From Lachnospiraceae bacterium (GTDB taxonomy: Bacteria > Bacillota > Clostridia > Lachnospirales > Lachnospiraceae): a stretch of DNA of 64,000 bases. The notes below the pieces were generated by a model that saw only the letters and a program-made list of their open reading frames with translations, had not been told where the DNA came from and made no database searches. This document shows positions 7,860-16,055 of the stretch, piece after piece; position 1 is the first letter of the stretch; every line of letters starts with the position of its first letter. Location: assembly GCA_009774145.1 (NCBI GenBank), contig VSND01000011.1, forward strand, positions 1-64,000, read 5' to 3'. A program made the translations under genes and the position numbers.

Positions 7860-9593
7860 GTGCATCACGTATATTTTATCAGAGAGAAAAAGCAGATCGA
7901 AGTACCGGAGGGGACTACCGTCCTGGAGGCAGAGCGGCTGGCAGGACTTCTTCCGGATGCTCCCTGCGGCGGAGCAGGCACCTGCGGAAAATGCCGGGTG
8001 ATCGCAGACGGACAGAACGTACGTGCCTGTCAGACCAGAATCACGAAAGATTTTCAGATAGACACCGCCGTCTCCTCTTCTCTGGAAGACGCTGTCATAT
8101 TGACGGAAGGATTTTCCAGACCGGTGTCTTTCCGGCCGGGAATCGCTGTCCATGCCGTTGAATTAAAAAAGACCGTACCCGGAGACAGGCGGTCGGACTG
8201 GGAACGGATGCTCTCTGCTCTGTCAAAAGCCGGAGCAGAAGGAGCGGAAACTTTCCGGCCGGATCCCGAACTGGCTTCTTCTCTTTATGAACGGTGCCGG
8301 CAGGGCGGAATCTGGTATATCGCCCACACTGACCGGGAGATCCTGGATATCCGCGCGGAAAAAAGAGCATTCTGCTTTGCTGCCTTTGATATCGGAACCA
8401 CGACACTGGCCGGATATCTTCTGGATGCGGCGGACGGGCGGGTGCTGGCCGTAGAGAGCCGGATGAACCCTCAGGCACAGTACGGAGCGGATGTAATCAT
8501 GCGGGCGGACCATGCGCTCGCCCACGGGACGGAGGCCTTAAGCCGATGCATCCGTCAGGAACTGGATGCGATGATCGGATGTCTTGCCGCGCAGGCGCAC
8601 CGGGAGCGGACCGACATCCTGCAGATCTGCATGGTGGGAAATACCTGTATGCATCATCTGTTTCTGAATCTCTCCCCTGCATCACTGGTGCATGCGCCTT
8701 ATACTCCTGCCATCAGTCAGGCGCTGACGCTTCCGGCTGTGCCGCACGGGCTGAATGTCCATCCAAAGGGCCAGCTTCTGATGCTGCCGAATATTGCCGG
8801 ATATGTGGGTGCGGACACCAGCGGCTGTCTGCTGGCGATCCGTCCGGATCAGAAGGAAGAGATCACGCTCCTTCTGGATATTGGTACCAACGGAGAGATG
8901 ATTCTGGGAAACCGGGACCGTCTGGCCACCTGTTCCACAGCTGCAGGACCCGCCTTCGAAGGGGCAAAGATCGAATGCGGCATGCGGGGAACCGACGGCG
9001 CTGTTGACCACGTCTCTTTTGAGAACGGTGTCTGGAACTATACAACCATCGGAAACCGGCCTGCAGCAGGGCTGTGCGGCTCCGGCCTTCTGGATCTGAC
9101 GGCTCAGCTTCTGAAGCACGGCTTTATCGACGAAAACGGGACGCTTGAAAGCGGTCAGGAAGATCCCGGAACCTTTCTGCTGGTACACCCGGAAGACGCC
9201 GGAAATGATAAAGGAGTCTACCTGACCCAGAAGGATATCCGGGAGGTACAGCTGGCAAAAGCCGCCATCGCTGCCGGGATCCGGATCCTGATGAATACAC
9301 TTTCCATTACGGAAGAAGATATCCGCTGCCTGTATATCGCAGGCGCTTTCGGCAACTATATGGATCCGGTCAGTGCAGGCGCCATCGGCCTGATTCCTCC
9401 GTCCCTGACCAAACGGATCCGGCCTGTTGGAAACGCAGCGGGAGAAGGCGCCAAGATTGCCCTGCTGAACACGGAGGAATGGAGACTGGCCGACCGGCTG
9501 GCAAAGACCGTGGAATTCGTAGAACTGGCTGCTCTGCCCGAATTTCAGGACTGCTTTGTGGATGAACTGGAATTCCCTCTTCCGGCCCGGTAA
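7860..9593 (+). CDS. reductive activator of corrinoid enzymes (RACE), [2Fe-2S] plus ASKHA domain (DUF4445)
   Basis: A 577-residue protein. Start chosen at the GTG 7860-7862, which follows AGAGGGGG at normal spacing; the open frame continues upstream without family-like sequence. An N-terminal ferredoxin domain has C36-x5-C42-x2-C45-x11-C57. After a linker come the ASKHA ATPase motifs AFDIGTTTLAG, VGNTCMHHLF, LLLDIGTNGEM and GLCGSGLLDL, and the C-terminal IAGAFGNYMDP. Such proteins use ATP to return inactive Co(II) corrinoid proteins to Co(I). The only corrinoid proteins nearby are fragments, so here it is an orphan or serves a partner elsewhere. It is followed by the DUF2284 gene 36 bases on. 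Confidence 0.92.
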   Translation: MHHVYFIREKKQIEVPEGTTVLEAERLAGLLPDAPCGGAGTCGKCRVIADGQNVRACQTRITKDFQIDTAVSSSLEDAVILTEGFSRPVSFRPGIAVHAVELKKTVPGDRRSDWERMLSALSKAGAEGAETFRPDPELASSLYERCRQGGIWYIAHTDREILDIRAEKRAFCFAAFDIGTTTLAGYLLDAADGRVLAVESRMNPQAQYGADVIMRADHALAHGTEALSRCIRQELDAMIGCLAAQAHRERTDILQICMVGNTCMHHLFLNLSPASLVHAPYTPAISQALTLPAVPHGLNVHPKGQLLMLPNIAGYVGADTSGCLLAIRPDQKEEITLLLDIGTNGEMILGNRDRLATCSTAAGPAFEGAKIECGMRGTDGAVDHVSFENGVWNYTTIGNRPAAGLCGSGLLDLTAQLLKHGFIDENGTLESGQEDPGTFLLVHPEDAGNDKGVYLTQKDIREVQLAKAAIAAGIRILMNTLSITEEDIRCLYIAGAFGNYMDPVSAGAIGLIPPSLTKRIRPVGNAAGEGAKIALLNTEEWRLADRLAKTVEFVELAALPEFQDCFVDELEFPLPAR

Positions 9594-9629
9594 CTGCACA
9601 TGAAAGATACTTCCGTAAGGAGCCATAAA

Positions 9630-10181
9630 ATGGAGAACATGATAACAGACAGAAACAAAATCACAGAACTGGCAAAGGCGCAGGGATTCTCCCAGGCTGC
9701 TCTTCTGGACTGCCGCACCATCGAATTGAAGCCGGAGGTCCGGCAGATGTGCGAAGCCAACACCTGCCATATGTACGGCAAGTGCTGGAGCTGTCCGCCG
9801 GGATGCGGTTCCCTGGAAACGTGCCGGGAAAAAATCGCCGGCTACCGGTACGGCGTCCTCGTGCAGACCACGGGACAGCTGGAGGACGATCTGGACGGAG
9901 AGACCATGATGGAAACCGAAGCATTACATAAGGAGCATTTCTACGCATTTGAGCGGGTCCTCCGGAAGCAGTATCCGGACATACTGGCCATCGGTGCCGG
10001 CTGCTGCACGAAATGCGCAGAATGCACGTACCCGGATGAACCCTGCCGTTTTCCAAAGGAAGCTTTTTCTTCCATGGAAGCCTATGGAATGGTGGTCACA
10101 CAGATCTGCCAGGCCAATGGGCTGGCTTATTATTACGGCCCCTGCACGATCACTTACACAAGCTGCTATCTGCTGGGATGA
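9630..10181 (+). CDS. DUF2284 cysteine-rich metal-binding protein
   Basis: A 183-residue protein. The ATG at 9630 is preferred because AAGGAG precedes it; an upstream ATG at 9600 lacks one. Two cysteine clusters are visible: CHMYGKCWSCPPGCG near residue 47 and CCTKCAECTYPDEPCRFP near residue 127, followed by a C-terminal CTITYTSCYLL. DUF2284 proteins often sit next to corrinoid methyltransferase genes and probably bind an iron-sulfur cluster or other metal; their exact role is not established. It overlaps by four bases the start of the reading frame that carries the corrinoid remnant, consistent with an ancestral operon. Confidence 0.88.
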   Translation: MENMITDRNKITELAKAQGFSQAALLDCRTIELKPEVRQMCEANTCHMYGKCWSCPPGCGSLETCREKIAGYRYGVLVQTTGQLEDDLDGETMMETEALHKEHFYAFERVLRKQYPDILAIGAGCCTKCAECTYPDEPCRFPKEAFSSMEAYGMVVTQICQANGLAYYYGPCTITYTSCYLLG

Positions 10182-10212
10182 GGACTGACAGGGGGCTTCT
10201 ATGGGGATATGA

Positions 10213-10493
10213 GAAAACATACAGCAGGCAGTGGAAAAAAGGACATCCAGGCGAGGCAGAAAAGCTGGCTGCAGATGCACTGGACGGCGGAATGGATCCT
10301 CTTCGGATTGTGGAGGAAGCCATGATGCCCGCCATGCGCAGTGCAGGAGAACGGTACAAAAACGAGGAGACGGATATGCTCCGGATTCTTGCGCCGGCAG
10401 GCAGCGGAGCATATGGGCGCTGACGCCTGCACAGAAAACGGTGCGGAAGCAGCCGCCAACGGTTTTTATATGTCGTTGGCGACTGGTGAATAA
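10213..10493 (+). pseudogene. second corrinoid-protein remnant with frameshift and internal deletion
   Basis: The sequence begins in one frame as ENIQQAVEK, then shifts at an A6 run (10234-10239) to GHPGEAEKLAADALDGGMDP ... MRSAGERYKNEE, the helical cap of methyltransferase corrinoid proteins. After APAG a new frame gives QAAEHMGADACTENGAEAAA and a stop, resembling the last residues of the same family. The B12-binding domain between them, including DxHxxG, is missing. With five A residues the first shift would disappear. It follows the DUF2284 gene with no gap. Confidence 0.7.
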
Positions 10494-10513
10494 CAGTAAA
10501 TTTTCAAAAAAGA

Positions 10514-11695
10514 TCATGGTAGAAAGCCGATTTTTCTTTTTGCAGGCCAGGGACAATCACGCCATTGTCCATTGTTCTGTTCTTTTTTTCCAGTCAGCAG
10601 GTCTGTAGCGGCATCTGCAAGATAGCCCAGATAACTTCCTGCGGAGCTGTCGCCACACAATAATTTCCACATCAGACCACCAAAAAGATAAGACTGGGCG
10701 AACTCGCGCCAACTGTGCAGTTCTTCCACAACCTTCCGGGAGAGCTCCCATAGAATGCCAACAGCCTCGCTTTCTGTGATCCAGCCTAAATAGCATCCCC
10801 AACGCGTCAGCATCGCCGCCCGGCCAACATCCCACCCAGCCATAAAGCCAGGCGCATATTGGCTTTTATACCGCCGGGAAAATCTCCATGCCCGGCTGAC
10901 AGACTCACGATCCTCCTCGTCCATAGTTTCGTCCATCAGTTCTTCCGGCGAAGATGCCTCGCTATAAAGTTGATACCGCAGGATATACCCATCCCGCGCC
11001 AGATCACGGATCCTGTCCAGCAAGTCGCTCCGGCCGTCTATCCCCCAGGAGCGGCGTACCAGAGACACGATTTTCTGTTCCATAACAGGGATATGTTCCT
11101 CCACATCCATACGGTCCAGATGGTGGCTGTTCAGAGTGGATAAAATACCGGACAGCAGAATGCCAAAATGCTCCCATTTTACATCGTCTTTCTGGTATGG
11201 GACCGCTTCCGGCTCAGGCATGGACTCCAGCCGGGCCATTGTTTCTTCCAAAGTAGAATAAAGGTTTTCTTCCAGTTCCAGGCTGAACGAAAGTTCTTCC
11301 TCATCGTCTGCGTCTTCCATTTCCAGCGTTTCCAGGGCCGCCGCAAGCACGCCCATATCTTCTCCGAAAAGATGTTCCAGCAGGTCCCCGGCAGCAGATG
11401 AAGCGGCTTTGGCAACTTTGTCATTTACCATCTCTTGCAGCCGTTCCTCATTGACAGCCGTCTGAGCCATACTGTCCGGTCCAAACATCTGTCCGAGAAT
11501 TTCTACCTGACGCTGAGTATTGGCGGAAATCTGTTCTTCCACTTTAGAGGCAGATATAGACGCGCTTTTTTCAGAGCCGGGAACTTCGATTTCATTGATT
11601 CGTTCCTCGTTTTTTTCCATGGTTTCTTTCACAGCATCGAGCGCCTGCTCCTTTGTCTGCTGTGCCTGTTTCATAATCTCGTTTATATCGAACAT
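10514..11695 (-). CDS. DUF1266 domain protein
   Basis: A 393-residue acidic cytoplasmic protein. Start ATG at 11693-11695 has an ideal AAGGAGG. The N-terminal 200 residues are Glu-rich and helical with low complexity. The C-terminal half has the DUF1266 pattern: SRAWRFSRRYKSQYAPGFMAGWDVGRAAMLTRWGCYLGWITESEA ending with HSWREFAQSYLFGGLMWK. Function of DUF1266 is unknown; such genes cluster with toxin-immunity-like proteins. The gene lies 178 bases after another unknown gene on the same strand, probably as an operon. Confidence 0.82.
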   Translation of the reverse strand: MFDINEIMKQAQQTKEQALDAVKETMEKNEERINEIEVPGSEKSASISASKVEEQISANTQRQVEILGQMFGPDSMAQTAVNEERLQEMVNDKVAKAASSAAGDLLEHLFGEDMGVLAAALETLEMEDADDEEELSFSLELEENLYSTLEETMARLESMPEPEAVPYQKDDVKWEHFGILLSGILSTLNSHHLDRMDVEEHIPVMEQKIVSLVRRSWGIDGRSDLLDRIRDLARDGYILRYQLYSEASSPEELMDETMDEEDRESVSRAWRFSRRYKSQYAPGFMAGWDVGRAAMLTRWGCYLGWITESEAVGILWELSRKVVEELHSWREFAQSYLFGGLMWKLLCGDSSAGSYLGYLADAATDLLTGKKEQNNGQWRDCPWPAKRKIGFLP

Positions 11696-11873
11696 TTTTA
11701 ATCCTCCTTGTCCGGGGGGAGCGGATGCCATGCCGAATTTTTGTGACGTGTAAACAACTTTTTAATCTGCCGCAGTATTGTTTCTATAAAATGAAACCAG
11801 AGATTGCCAAACAGAAACACAATCATAAGGAACAGCAGGAACGCTCCCATTTCTCCAACAGGTATTTTTTCCC

Positions 11874-12359
11874 TCACTTCGTTGCAAAACGGTTCATAAA
11901 GAAGTCGGTAAAAGCAGCCAGCTCATCATCCTGTGATACATAAACATACAGCTTTTCATCTTCCAGCCAGTCATAAGCATTAATGCCAATGTATCCTTTT
12001 TTGTCCGGGTAAATGAGGAACGCATCGGTAGGATACTTGTTGCGACAGGCTTTCAAAATTTCAGAGCGGCGATAGTAAGCAGGATCGCCGCAGCCGGAAA
12101 GGTCAGGGACTGTGGGAACGACCACAATCGTCTGGCCGGCTTCATTCCAGCCAACAATCAGATTGCCGATTTTGGTTTTGCTTCCATGCACAAATCCATA
12201 GTTGAAACGGCTCACATCCTCGGTATATCCGAAAATCAGCCTGTACTCGTCCCCATCTTCAACGACCTGGTTAAACAGGGCACGCATTTTCTTCGCATTT
12301 GCGTTGCTCTTTTCCATGTCAATTTCCGGCCCCTTAAATAACTTACTGAAAAATCCCAT
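11874..12359 (-). CDS. hypothetical protein, 161 residues
   Basis: A small soluble protein of unknown family, starting MGFFSKLFKGPEIDMEKS after a clear AGGAGG. It has an alpha/beta composition, no membrane segment and a central segment IVGWNEAGQTIVVVPTVPDL. Small proteins beginning MGFFSKLF are often partners of effector or immunity loci, but I cannot assign a role. It precedes the DUF1266 gene on the same strand. Confidence 0.72.
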   Translation of the reverse strand: MGFFSKLFKGPEIDMEKSNANAKKMRALFNQVVEDGDEYRLIFGYTEDVSRFNYGFVHGSKTKIGNLIVGWNEAGQTIVVVPTVPDLSGCGDPAYYRRSEILKACRNKYPTDAFLIYPDKKGYIGINAYDWLEDEKLYVYVSQDDELAAFTDFFMNRFATK

Positions 12360-12575
12360 AATTTTTTCCTCCTGAATGTTCAGATGTTTTTATATGAAAC
12401 TGAACAGGGCAGTCCCCACAGCATCATAAATGAATCGTGTTTTCTCTTTTGCCTTTTGTTTGATTTCCATCAGTCAAAATAAAGATAAACCGTTAAATTT
12501 GTTCTTATTTCAGCTAAAATGAACTCCGTCCGAATATAAGGCCAAAACAGATATTCAGACGGATTTTCCCATTCC

Positions 12576-13196
12576 TCAAGATGCAGGCACTGTTTTTAAT
12601 TTCTCCAGAGCATCCACAATAGCGTTTATTTGAAAGTCAACTGTTTCATCGGCAGCTTCGGGAACAAACAAAGGTAACGTATCAGGGATCGCCTTGCGTA
12701 CAATCATCACAGTCAGACTCAAATTCGTGAATAAATGGATCCTTGCCGCATCTGCCTTTATGCCAAAGTTTTCTAAAATCTCTCCAAAAAGGCGAAGCTG
12801 TTTCTGGCGGAATATTTGATAGCTTTCCTTTGACAGACGTTTGAAAATAAGCTGCTGTTCTTCAATCGTTAAAACAGCAATTCCATTTTTCTCTCCGTAA
12901 CAACAGGCATAGAGAAATTGTTTCACGGCATCACGCCAGCTTAAAGCAGGATCCGCCATCAGTCTTTGCACCTGCTCAATAATTTTAGGTTGCTGCAAGT
13001 ACAGCGTTTCAACGATCAAATCTTCTTTCGTTGCAAAGAAAGAATAAAAGAAAGTTCGTGAAATGCCGACTTTTTTATATATTTGCTCCACAGTAGTATG
13101 CTGTATGCCCTGTTTTGCCATCAATTCAAGACCAACGGTAACAAGTTCCGTTTTGATGCGCTCTTTATCCTCCTCCGAATAAGCTACCTTTGGCAT
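12576..13196 (-). CDS. TetR/AcrR family transcriptional regulator
   Basis: A 206-residue protein with a TetR helix-turn-helix at residues 12-58 (LELMAKQGIQHTTVEQIYKKVGISRTFFYSFFATKEDL). The C-terminal ligand domain is helical. The start has a strong AAGGAGGTGACGGG. TetR proteins usually repress an adjacent exporter or enzyme, but no obvious target is next to it: the gene downstream on this strand is the unknown 11874-12359 protein, and the upstream flank carries only a short relic. Confidence 0.9.
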   Translation of the reverse strand: MPKVAYSEEDKERIKTELVTVGLELMAKQGIQHTTVEQIYKKVGISRTFFYSFFATKEDLIVETLYLQQPKIIEQVQRLMADPALSWRDAVKQFLYACCYGEKNGIAVLTIEEQQLIFKRLSKESYQIFRQKQLRLFGEILENFGIKADAARIHLFTNLSLTVMIVRKAIPDTLPLFVPEAADETVDFQINAIVDALEKLKTVPAS

Positions 13197-13248
13197 CCCG
13201 TCACCTCCTTCCCGGAAATAAAAACAAATTCCAAAACTTGATTTTATT

Positions 13249-13430
13249 TTAACATATTATGATAGCATAATGCAAGCGTGAAATGTCATAAGGACGATAT
13301 TTTTGGATGCGGACACCTTCGAAGCCGCACGTTTTCAGCAGGCCATTCAGGTGTGACCACACTCCGAAATTCTTGCATTTTCGTATTCCTGATAAGAGTT
13401 GTTCATGTCTTCTTTCTTCGCATTTGACAT
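13249..13430 (-). other. short relic with a good ribosome binding site
   Basis: A 27-codon frame (MSNAKKEDMNNSYQEYENAR...) starts at 13428-13430 after AGGGAGGAG and ends at 13347. Overlapping it in another frame, a further segment (LNGLLKTCGFEGVRIQKYRP...) runs to a stop at 13249. The second half vaguely resembles the end of a SAM-dependent methyltransferase. It may be a frameshifted remnant of one small gene. No firm family assignment. Confidence 0.3.
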
Positions 13431-13455
13431 TTTCTCCTCCCTGTACTAAAGTATT

Positions 13456-13471
13456 ATGTAGGATATTGGAT
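13456..13471 (+). promoter_or_regulatory. candidate half-site for the FadR-type regulator at its own gene
   Basis: TATGTAGGATATTGG, about 25-40 bases before the regulator's ATG, resembles the TTTGTAGGATGTTA at the dctP promoter and the ACATAGGAT arms upstream of the SDR gene. This suggests autoregulation. Only one half-site is evident here. Confidence 0.4.
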
Positions 13472-13494
13472 TTTAAGAGTACAAGGAGAAAACA

Positions 13495-14217
13495 ATGAAT
13501 CAGAACAGCAGCTATCTGAAAAAATTAAGCAATGAATCGGTTGTACAGCGGGTTATCAACTGCCTGACAGACGCCATGATCCATAAAGAACTGCGTCCCG
13601 GAGACAAGATTCCAACCGAACTGGAGCTGTCGGAGACGCTGGGCGTTGGAAGGAATTCCATACGCGAAGCCATCAAAATTCTGGTCTATCTGGGCGTTCT
13701 GGAAATCCAGCGGGCCGAAGGTACTTTTGTGTGCGAAGGCTTCAGTGAAAGCATGATCGACCCCATGATCTACGGCATCATCCTGGACAAAGCCGACTCC
13801 TATGACAACCTGATGGAACTGCGGGAAATGATGGAATCCGGAGTTGTCCGGCTTGCCATGACCAAATACACCGAAGAAGACATGCAGAATCTGGAAGAAA
13901 AGCTCGCACTTATGAAGACAGAGATCGGAAAAGGACCGCAAAATACCCGGGCGACCTTTGAAGCAGACAATGCATTTCACGATGCGGTATCCAGCATGGG
14001 GCACAATCCCCTGATTGACAAGATCAACCGGGTCGTACAGATGCTGACCTGGTCCATCCGCCTGGAGACCGTTACCCATATGGTGGAGACGGGCCGCGGG
14101 CAGGAACTGTATGAAGCCCATGAGAAGATCTGGCGAATGTTAAAGGATCGAAACAGCAGCAATCTGAGTCAGAAGATCCGGGATACCTATTTTGAAAATG
14201 AGATCAAAAACGCCTGA
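13495..14217 (+). CDS. GntR/FadR family transcriptional regulator
   Basis: A 240-residue protein. The winged helix occupies residues 15-83 (LRPGDKIPTELELSETLGVGRNSIREAIKIL...IQRAEGTFV). The FCD-type helical ligand domain (residues 100-235) has the expected Asp/His metal ligands (EADNAFHDAV, MGHNPLI, EAHEKIW). AAGGAG precedes the ATG. FCD regulators typically sense sugar acids or carboxylates and control an adjacent catabolic operon. The likely targets are the TRAP/transketolase/SDR genes at 15.2-21 kb, which carry matching TAGGAT palindromes. Followed 19 bases later by the NADAR gene. Confidence 0.92.
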   Translation: MNQNSSYLKKLSNESVVQRVINCLTDAMIHKELRPGDKIPTELELSETLGVGRNSIREAIKILVYLGVLEIQRAEGTFVCEGFSESMIDPMIYGIILDKADSYDNLMELREMMESGVVRLAMTKYTEEDMQNLEEKLALMKTEIGKGPQNTRATFEADNAFHDAVSSMGHNPLIDKINRVVQMLTWSIRLETVTHMVETGRGQELYEAHEKIWRMLKDRNSSNLSQKIRDTYFENEIKNA

Positions 14218-14236
14218 ACAGCAGAAAGGAGAATCT

Positions 14237-15097
14237 ATGGAATTTAACACCGGAAAGTTCCTCCCACCGCCATGGATCGCGTATCCTGAGATGGAACGGT
14301 ATTCCATTGGCTGGAGAATGGGGTACGGGGAATACTATATCATTCGCTGGAGCACATGGTTCCGTGCCCTTACAGAAACCGAAAAGAAAACATATCAGGA
14401 ACTTTTCCCGGAACCGGTCACCTGGAAAGGCTACTGGAACAACGCAGATGAATGTTTCTACTACCAGCGGGGCGAGTACCTGATCCAACTCTGGAATGAA
14501 ACCGGAACGCCGTCCTGTTCCGTCGAACAGATTCACAGCGCATATTCACAGGGACGTGTGTTTCGCTATACACTGTTCTGGAAACCGGAACCTTCCCCCG
14601 ACGGGCTTATCACGGAAAGCTGTCTCGGACAGTGGTGGAAATCCGACTTCTGGTCTGTCGCCCATACCTACTGCTGTATGGAACAGTTTATGATGGCGCA
14701 GAAAGCAGAATTATTCGGCGACGACAAAATCCGCGAAGAGATCCTTGCCTGCAGCGATCCGAAGACCATCAAGGCGCTGGGACGAAAGGTGCAGAATTTT
14801 GACGAAGACGTGTGGAATAAGGTGAAATATTCCATCGTCCTCAACGGCAATTTCCTGAAATTCACCCAGAATCCCGAACTTCGGGATTACCTGTTGTCGA
14901 CCGGAGACCGGATCCTTGTGGAAGCCAGCCCTCTGGACGGAATCTGGGGAATCCGGATGGGACGGAAAAACGAACACGTTTTGAATCCGCTGAAATGGAA
15001 AGGACAGAATCTGCTTGGTTTTGCTCTGATGGAAGTACGCGGCGAAATCCGACGGGTATGGAAAAACGCGGCGCTGTGCGAGACCATAGCGGATTGA
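14237..15097 (+). CDS. NADAR family protein (YbiA-like) with N-terminal extension
   Basis: A 286-residue protein. The C-terminal 160 residues carry the NADAR signature: VAHTYCCMEQFMMAQKAELF, then ALGRKVQNFDEDVWN, then EASPLDGIWGI. NADAR proteins are N-glycosidases acting on ADP-ribosylated or riboflavin-pathway intermediates. The first 110 residues form an additional Trp/Tyr-rich domain seen in some Firmicute homologues. Start ATG at 14237 follows AAAGGAG. It is co-directional with the FadR-type gene and ends at a strong convergent terminator. Whether it belongs to the sugar module or only shares a promoter is unclear. Confidence 0.87.
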   Translation: MEFNTGKFLPPPWIAYPEMERYSIGWRMGYGEYYIIRWSTWFRALTETEKKTYQELFPEPVTWKGYWNNADECFYYQRGEYLIQLWNETGTPSCSVEQIHSAYSQGRVFRYTLFWKPEPSPDGLITESCLGQWWKSDFWSVAHTYCCMEQFMMAQKAELFGDDKIREEILACSDPKTIKALGRKVQNFDEDVWNKVKYSIVLNGNFLKFTQNPELRDYLLSTGDRILVEASPLDGIWGIRMGRKNEHVLNPLKWKGQNLLGFALMEVRGEIRRVWKNAALCETIAD

Positions 15098-15130
15098 ACT
15101 GCCGCCTTTGTACAGCACGCCGTCCATACC

Positions 15131-15169
15131 GGAAAACAGCCCGCAGAATCATCTGCAGGGCTGTTTTCC
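15131..15169. terminator. bidirectional terminator between NADAR and SDR genes
   Basis: A perfect stem pairs GGAAAACAGCCC with GGGCTGTTTTCC, with an inner GCAGA/TCTGC stem around ATCA. The A- and T-rich outer arms supply the T-run for each direction. It separates two convergent genes. Confidence 0.9.
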
Positions 15170-15195
15170 ATTTTATATTCAAATTTCAGAAGGGC

Positions 15196-15954
15196 TTAGT
15201 CCATATGAGATCCGCCGTTGATGTCGATCTCCTCGCCTGTTATATAGGAAGCTTCTCTGGAAGCCAGGAACAGAATCGCATTGGCAACCTCCTGCGTCTC
15301 GCCGGGACGTCCCATGGGGATGCCGTCGATGACCTTGTCTGCGTCCTCTTTCGGAAGCGATTTCCAGATCTCTGTATTGATCAGACCCGGGCACACACTG
15401 TTGATGGTAATGCCTTCTGCCGATATTTCTCTGGAAAGATTTTTGGAAAATGCCAGTACCGCCGCTTTGGAAGCGGAATAATGCGCTCCGCCGAATACCC
15501 CGCCGCCTCGCTTCCCGGATACGGAGGACAGGTTCACGATTCTGCCGTATTTTGCCGCACGCATGGGCTTCATGCAGGCCTGGGTGCAAAGGAACAGTCC
15601 GAACATATTGACCTCAAAGATCCTTCTCATATCCTCCAGTTTCATATCTTCCACTGTCACCTTCTGAGAGATGCCCGCATTGTTTACCAGTACGTCGATC
15701 CGGCCGTATTTTTCCATAATCGTATCCACCATCTGCTGCACGGACTCCGGAGATGTTACATTTACTGTAACTCCCATGGCCTTTCCGCCTTCTCCTTCGA
15801 TCGCTGCTACCGTATCCTTGATGCCTTCTTCATTCATATCTGCAATGATTACCGTTGCGCCCTGTTTTGCGAATGTACGGGCGATGGTTCTTCCAATTCC
15901 CTTCGGAGAGCCGCTTCCTGTTACAATGACTACCTGATCATGAAATTCAAACAT
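15196..15954 (-). CDS. short-chain dehydrogenase/reductase (SDR), glucose/polyol dehydrogenase-like
   Basis: A 252-residue classical SDR. Start ATG at 15952-15954 is preferred because GGAGG lies just upstream; the earlier ATG at 15969 would put that site inside the gene. NAD(P)-binding motif VTGSGSPKGIG, NNAGIS and the catalytic Ser (NLSSVSG) with Tyr-x3-Lys (HYSASK) are present. The end (ITGEEIDINGGSHMD) is typical of polyol or sugar dehydrogenases. It is the last gene after the split transketolase, and a 21-base palindrome lies directly upstream. Probably interconverts a ketose and a polyol feeding the transketolase; the substrate is inferred only. Confidence 0.9.
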   Translation of the reverse strand: MFEFHDQVVIVTGSGSPKGIGRTIARTFAKQGATVIIADMNEEGIKDTVAAIEGEGGKAMGVTVNVTSPESVQQMVDTIMEKYGRIDVLVNNAGISQKVTVEDMKLEDMRRIFEVNMFGLFLCTQACMKPMRAAKYGRIVNLSSVSGKRGGGVFGGAHYSASKAAVLAFSKNLSREISAEGITINSVCPGLINTEIWKSLPKEDADKVIDGIPMGRPGETQEVANAILFLASREASYITGEEIDINGGSHMD

Positions 15955-15990
15955 TTTATATTCCTCCATTTTTTTCGTGTTTCTTTATTT

Positions 15991-16011
15991 ATCCTATGTA
16001 AAACATAGGAT
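15991..16011. promoter_or_regulatory. 21-base palindromic operator candidate
   Basis: A perfect inverted repeat, ATCCTATGT and ACATAGGAT, separated by AAA. It lies in the gap between the transketolase small-subunit gene and the SDR gene. Half-sites resemble those at 20977-20992 (dctP promoter) and upstream of the FadR-type regulator gene, so that regulator is the likely ligand. Confidence 0.6.
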
Positions 16012-16055
16012 GTATATTTGCATGCTGTTATGTAAAGCCAATACCTGGCGCCGGT

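Noticed and set aside
8682..9770. A 362-residue minus-strand frame opposite the RACE gene
   Set aside because: Shadow of a well-conserved gene on the other strand; composition is not protein-like.
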